From NCBI GenBank assembly GCA_963760225.1, contig CAVXCD010000003.1:1674001-1738000 (forward strand): a DNA stretch of 64,000 bases, written 5' to 3'. The stretch is from 13-2-20CM-66-19 sp963760225 (GTDB taxonomy: Bacteria; Pseudomonadota; Gammaproteobacteria; Steroidobacterales; Steroidobacteraceae). This document shows positions 62,604 to 64,000 of this stretch, piece by piece; the first letter of the stretch is position 1, and each line of letters begins with the position of its first letter. Both the position numbers and the translations under genes were made by a program. Under the pieces are notes generated by a model, which saw nothing but the letters and a program-made list of their open reading frames with translations, ran no database searches and was not told where the DNA came from.

Positions 62604-63071
62604 ATGACTCGTTTTGACCTGCGGCCGCCGACCGCTGCGCAGCGTACGCAGATCACGGCCGCTCTCAGCCCGGACGAGCGACGCGTGCTGCTCGAGCACG
62701 GTACCGAAGCGGCGTTCTGCGGCGTGTTCCTCGACAATCACAAGGAGGGCATTTACACCTGCCGCTTTTGCGGCCTGCCGCTGTTTCGCTCGAGCGCCAA
62801 GTTCGATTCGGGCACGGGTTGGCCGAGTTTCTTCGCGCCCTACGATGAAGCGCATATCCGGCGCGTGCGCGATAGCAGCTATGGAATGATCCGCGTGGAA
62901 GAAGTCTGCGCGCGCTGCGGCAGTCATCTGGGTCATGTGTTTCCGGATGGACCGCCGCCGAGCGGCGAGCGCCATTGCCTGAACTCGGTATCGCTGGCCT
63001 TCACCGGGCAGGGGCAGGCGTTGCCCGACGTGCTGCATCGGGGAGCCCCCGAAGGGACGGTCGACTCATGA
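62604..63071 (+). CDS. msrB: Peptide-methionine (R)-S-oxide reductase
   Basis: 155 residues from ATG 62604, GGGAGGAAG upstream. Zinc-binding CxxC pairs CRFCG and CARCG, the block FDSGTGWPSFFAP, and the catalytic Cys at about 125 in ERHCLNSVSLAF (more often RYCxN). Reduces methionine-R-sulfoxide. Overlaps pirin as ATGA, so coupled. Confidence 0.97.
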   Translation: MTRFDLRPPTAAQRTQITAALSPDERRVLLEHGTEAAFCGVFLDNHKEGIYTCRFCGLPLFRSSAKFDSGTGWPSFFAPYDEAHIRRVRDSSYGMIRVEEVCARCGSHLGHVFPDGPPPSGERHCLNSVSLAFTGQGQALPDVLHRGAPEGTVDS

Positions 63072-63961
63072 GTGCGATGCTGATCGAGCAACGGCGGCGT
63101 AACATCGGCAGCTTCGAGGTGGGCCGCGTCCTGCCGCACCCACAGCGGCACATGGTGGGGCCGTTCATCTTCTTCGACCATCTCGGCCCGGTGGATCTTC
63201 CCAAGGGTCTGTCGCGCGAGGCGGACGTCCGCCCGCACCCGCACATCGGGCTGTCGACGGTGACCTACCTGTTCGCGGGCGAGATCGTGCATCGCGACTC
63301 GACCGCCGTCGAACAGGTCATTCGCCCCGGGGAGGTGAACTGGATGATCGCGGGCAGCGGGATCACGCACTCCGAGCGCTTCGAGCAGGCGCGGCGCCAG
63401 GGAGCGCCGATACACGCGATCCAGGCGTGGGTGGCCCTGCCGAACGAGGCGGAGGAGACAGCGCCGCTGTTCGCCCACCATGCAGCTGAGGAGCTGCCGC
63501 TGCAGCGTGATGGGCGCGTGTGGTTGCGGCTGCTGGCCGGCGAGGCGTTCGGCCTGCGGTCGGCGGTCAGAATCCATTCGCCGCTGTTCTACGCGCACGT
63601 CGCCCTGCCGGTCGAGGCGCGGCTGGCGCTGCCCCGCGAGTACCCGGAGCGGGCGGCCTACCTCGTGTCCGGAGCAGCGACGGCGAACGGCCAGCGCGTC
63701 GCGCCAGGGCAGATGATTGTGTTCGAGGCGAGCGCTCCGGCGGTGCTGCAGGCACAGGCCGACAGCGTGCTGATGCTGCTCGGCGGTGAGCCGGTCGGGC
63801 CGCGCTTCATCGAGTGGAACTTCGTCTCGTCCTCGAAGGAGCGCATCGAGCAGGCCAAGGCGGACTGGCGCGCGGGCCGCATGAAACTACCGGATGCCGA
63901 TAACAGGGAATTCATCCCGCTGCCGCCGGACATGCACCAGAGCGCCGGAGCAATGTCCTGA
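63068..63961 (+). CDS. Pirin family protein
   Basis: 297 residues from ATG 63068. Bicupin; N-terminal cupin has the metal site RPHPHIGLSTVTYLFAGEIVHRDS (His-His and Glu/His) and GPFIFFDHLGP; the second cupin (about 160-285) is degenerate. Some members have quercetinase activity or sense redox. Translationally coupled to msrB, which suggests a redox role. Confidence 0.94.
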   Translation: MSAMLIEQRRRNIGSFEVGRVLPHPQRHMVGPFIFFDHLGPVDLPKGLSREADVRPHPHIGLSTVTYLFAGEIVHRDSTAVEQVIRPGEVNWMIAGSGITHSERFEQARRQGAPIHAIQAWVALPNEAEETAPLFAHHAAEELPLQRDGRVWLRLLAGEAFGLRSAVRIHSPLFYAHVALPVEARLALPREYPERAAYLVSGAATANGQRVAPGQMIVFEASAPAVLQAQADSVLMLLGGEPVGPRFIEWNFVSSSKERIEQAKADWRAGRMKLPDADNREFIPLPPDMHQSAGAMS

Positions 63962-63971
63962 AGTCACCCCT

Positions 63972-63990
63972 CCCGGGCCGGCGGCCCGGG
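63972..63990. terminator. GC-rich hairpin after pirin
   Basis: CCCGGGCC-GGC-GGCCCGGG: 8-bp perfect stem 11 bp after the pirin stop, close to the window end, so a following T-run cannot be judged. Confidence 0.5.
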
Positions 63991-64000
63991 TGCCGCCTGA

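Overview
The window reads as about 48 kb of ordinary chromosome of a high-GC gammaproteobacterium with one ~16.2-kb integrated element in the middle. The order uvrC - pgsA - tRNA-Gly ... tRNA-Cys is the enterobacterial/pseudomonad uvrC-pgsA-glyW-cysT arrangement, and an NudJ-like gene near an E. coli-type purB points the same way. TonB-dependent receptor, PEP-CTERM proteins and TPR/sulfotransferase proteins suggest a free-living soil or freshwater lineage (Steroidobacter/Nevskia-like is an inference only).

Left region (1-18.0 kb): a NudJ-like Nudix hydrolase (cut by the window edge), a conserved DUF7931-like protein and purB on the minus strand; divergent fumC, CoA pyrophosphatase and mazG; a PepSY protein with a PhoP/PhoQ-like two-component pair; a lysine-catabolic pair (ALDH7-type aldehyde dehydrogenase, frameshifted in this sequence, and a saccharopine/lysine-6-dehydrogenase); class II DAHP synthase; family 5 uracil-DNA glycosylase overlapping uvrC; pgsA; tRNA-Gly(GCC); a K+-channel-like protein; an OFA-family major facilitator; and tRNA-Cys(GCA).

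Island (18085-34282): bounded by a 19-bp direct repeat of the tRNA-Cys 3' end, with a P4-type integrase, AlpA-like regulator, a train of start/stop-overlapping tiny genes, a DnaB-N/AAA RepA-like helicase followed by a dense TGTGCA/TGCACA repeat field (origin candidate), an HTH gene, a PBSX-type terminase large subunit with an unusual ~300-residue C-terminal extension, a run of small unrecognised genes including two paralogues sharing an RDQTGR motif block, an opposing minus-strand operon (zinc-ribbon membrane protein, a miniature PEP-CTERM-like protein, two unknowns), an XRE regulator and a three-gene cargo set that looks HicBA-like at its end. No portal, major capsid, tape-measure, holin or lysin was recognised, so it looks more like a packaging-competent satellite or heavily reduced prophage than a complete phage.

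Right region (34.3-64 kb): penicillin acylase-type Ntn hydrolase and an exported M20 peptidase; a small lipoprotein; a PEP-CTERM protein; a TPR-glycosyltransferase, a TPR-sulfotransferase, a large TonB-dependent receptor, a GT25 glycosyltransferase and a LytTR regulator that together look like a surface-modification/uptake neighbourhood; a TetR regulator with a clear palindromic operator plus an NTF2-like exported protein; a frameshifted methyltransferase; stress- and envelope-type genes (CsbD, AI-2E permease, BON protein, tiny membrane peptides); a second PEP-CTERM protein; a lipoprotein; a proline-rich YXWGXW-type lipoprotein; a ferritin-like protein; cardiolipin synthase; an outer-membrane beta-barrel; msrB and pirin.

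The strongest candidates for something undescribed are the terminase fusion together with its satellite-like gene set, the duplicated RDQTGR proteins, and the island's right-end cargo. All function calls are from reading sequence only; no database search was run.
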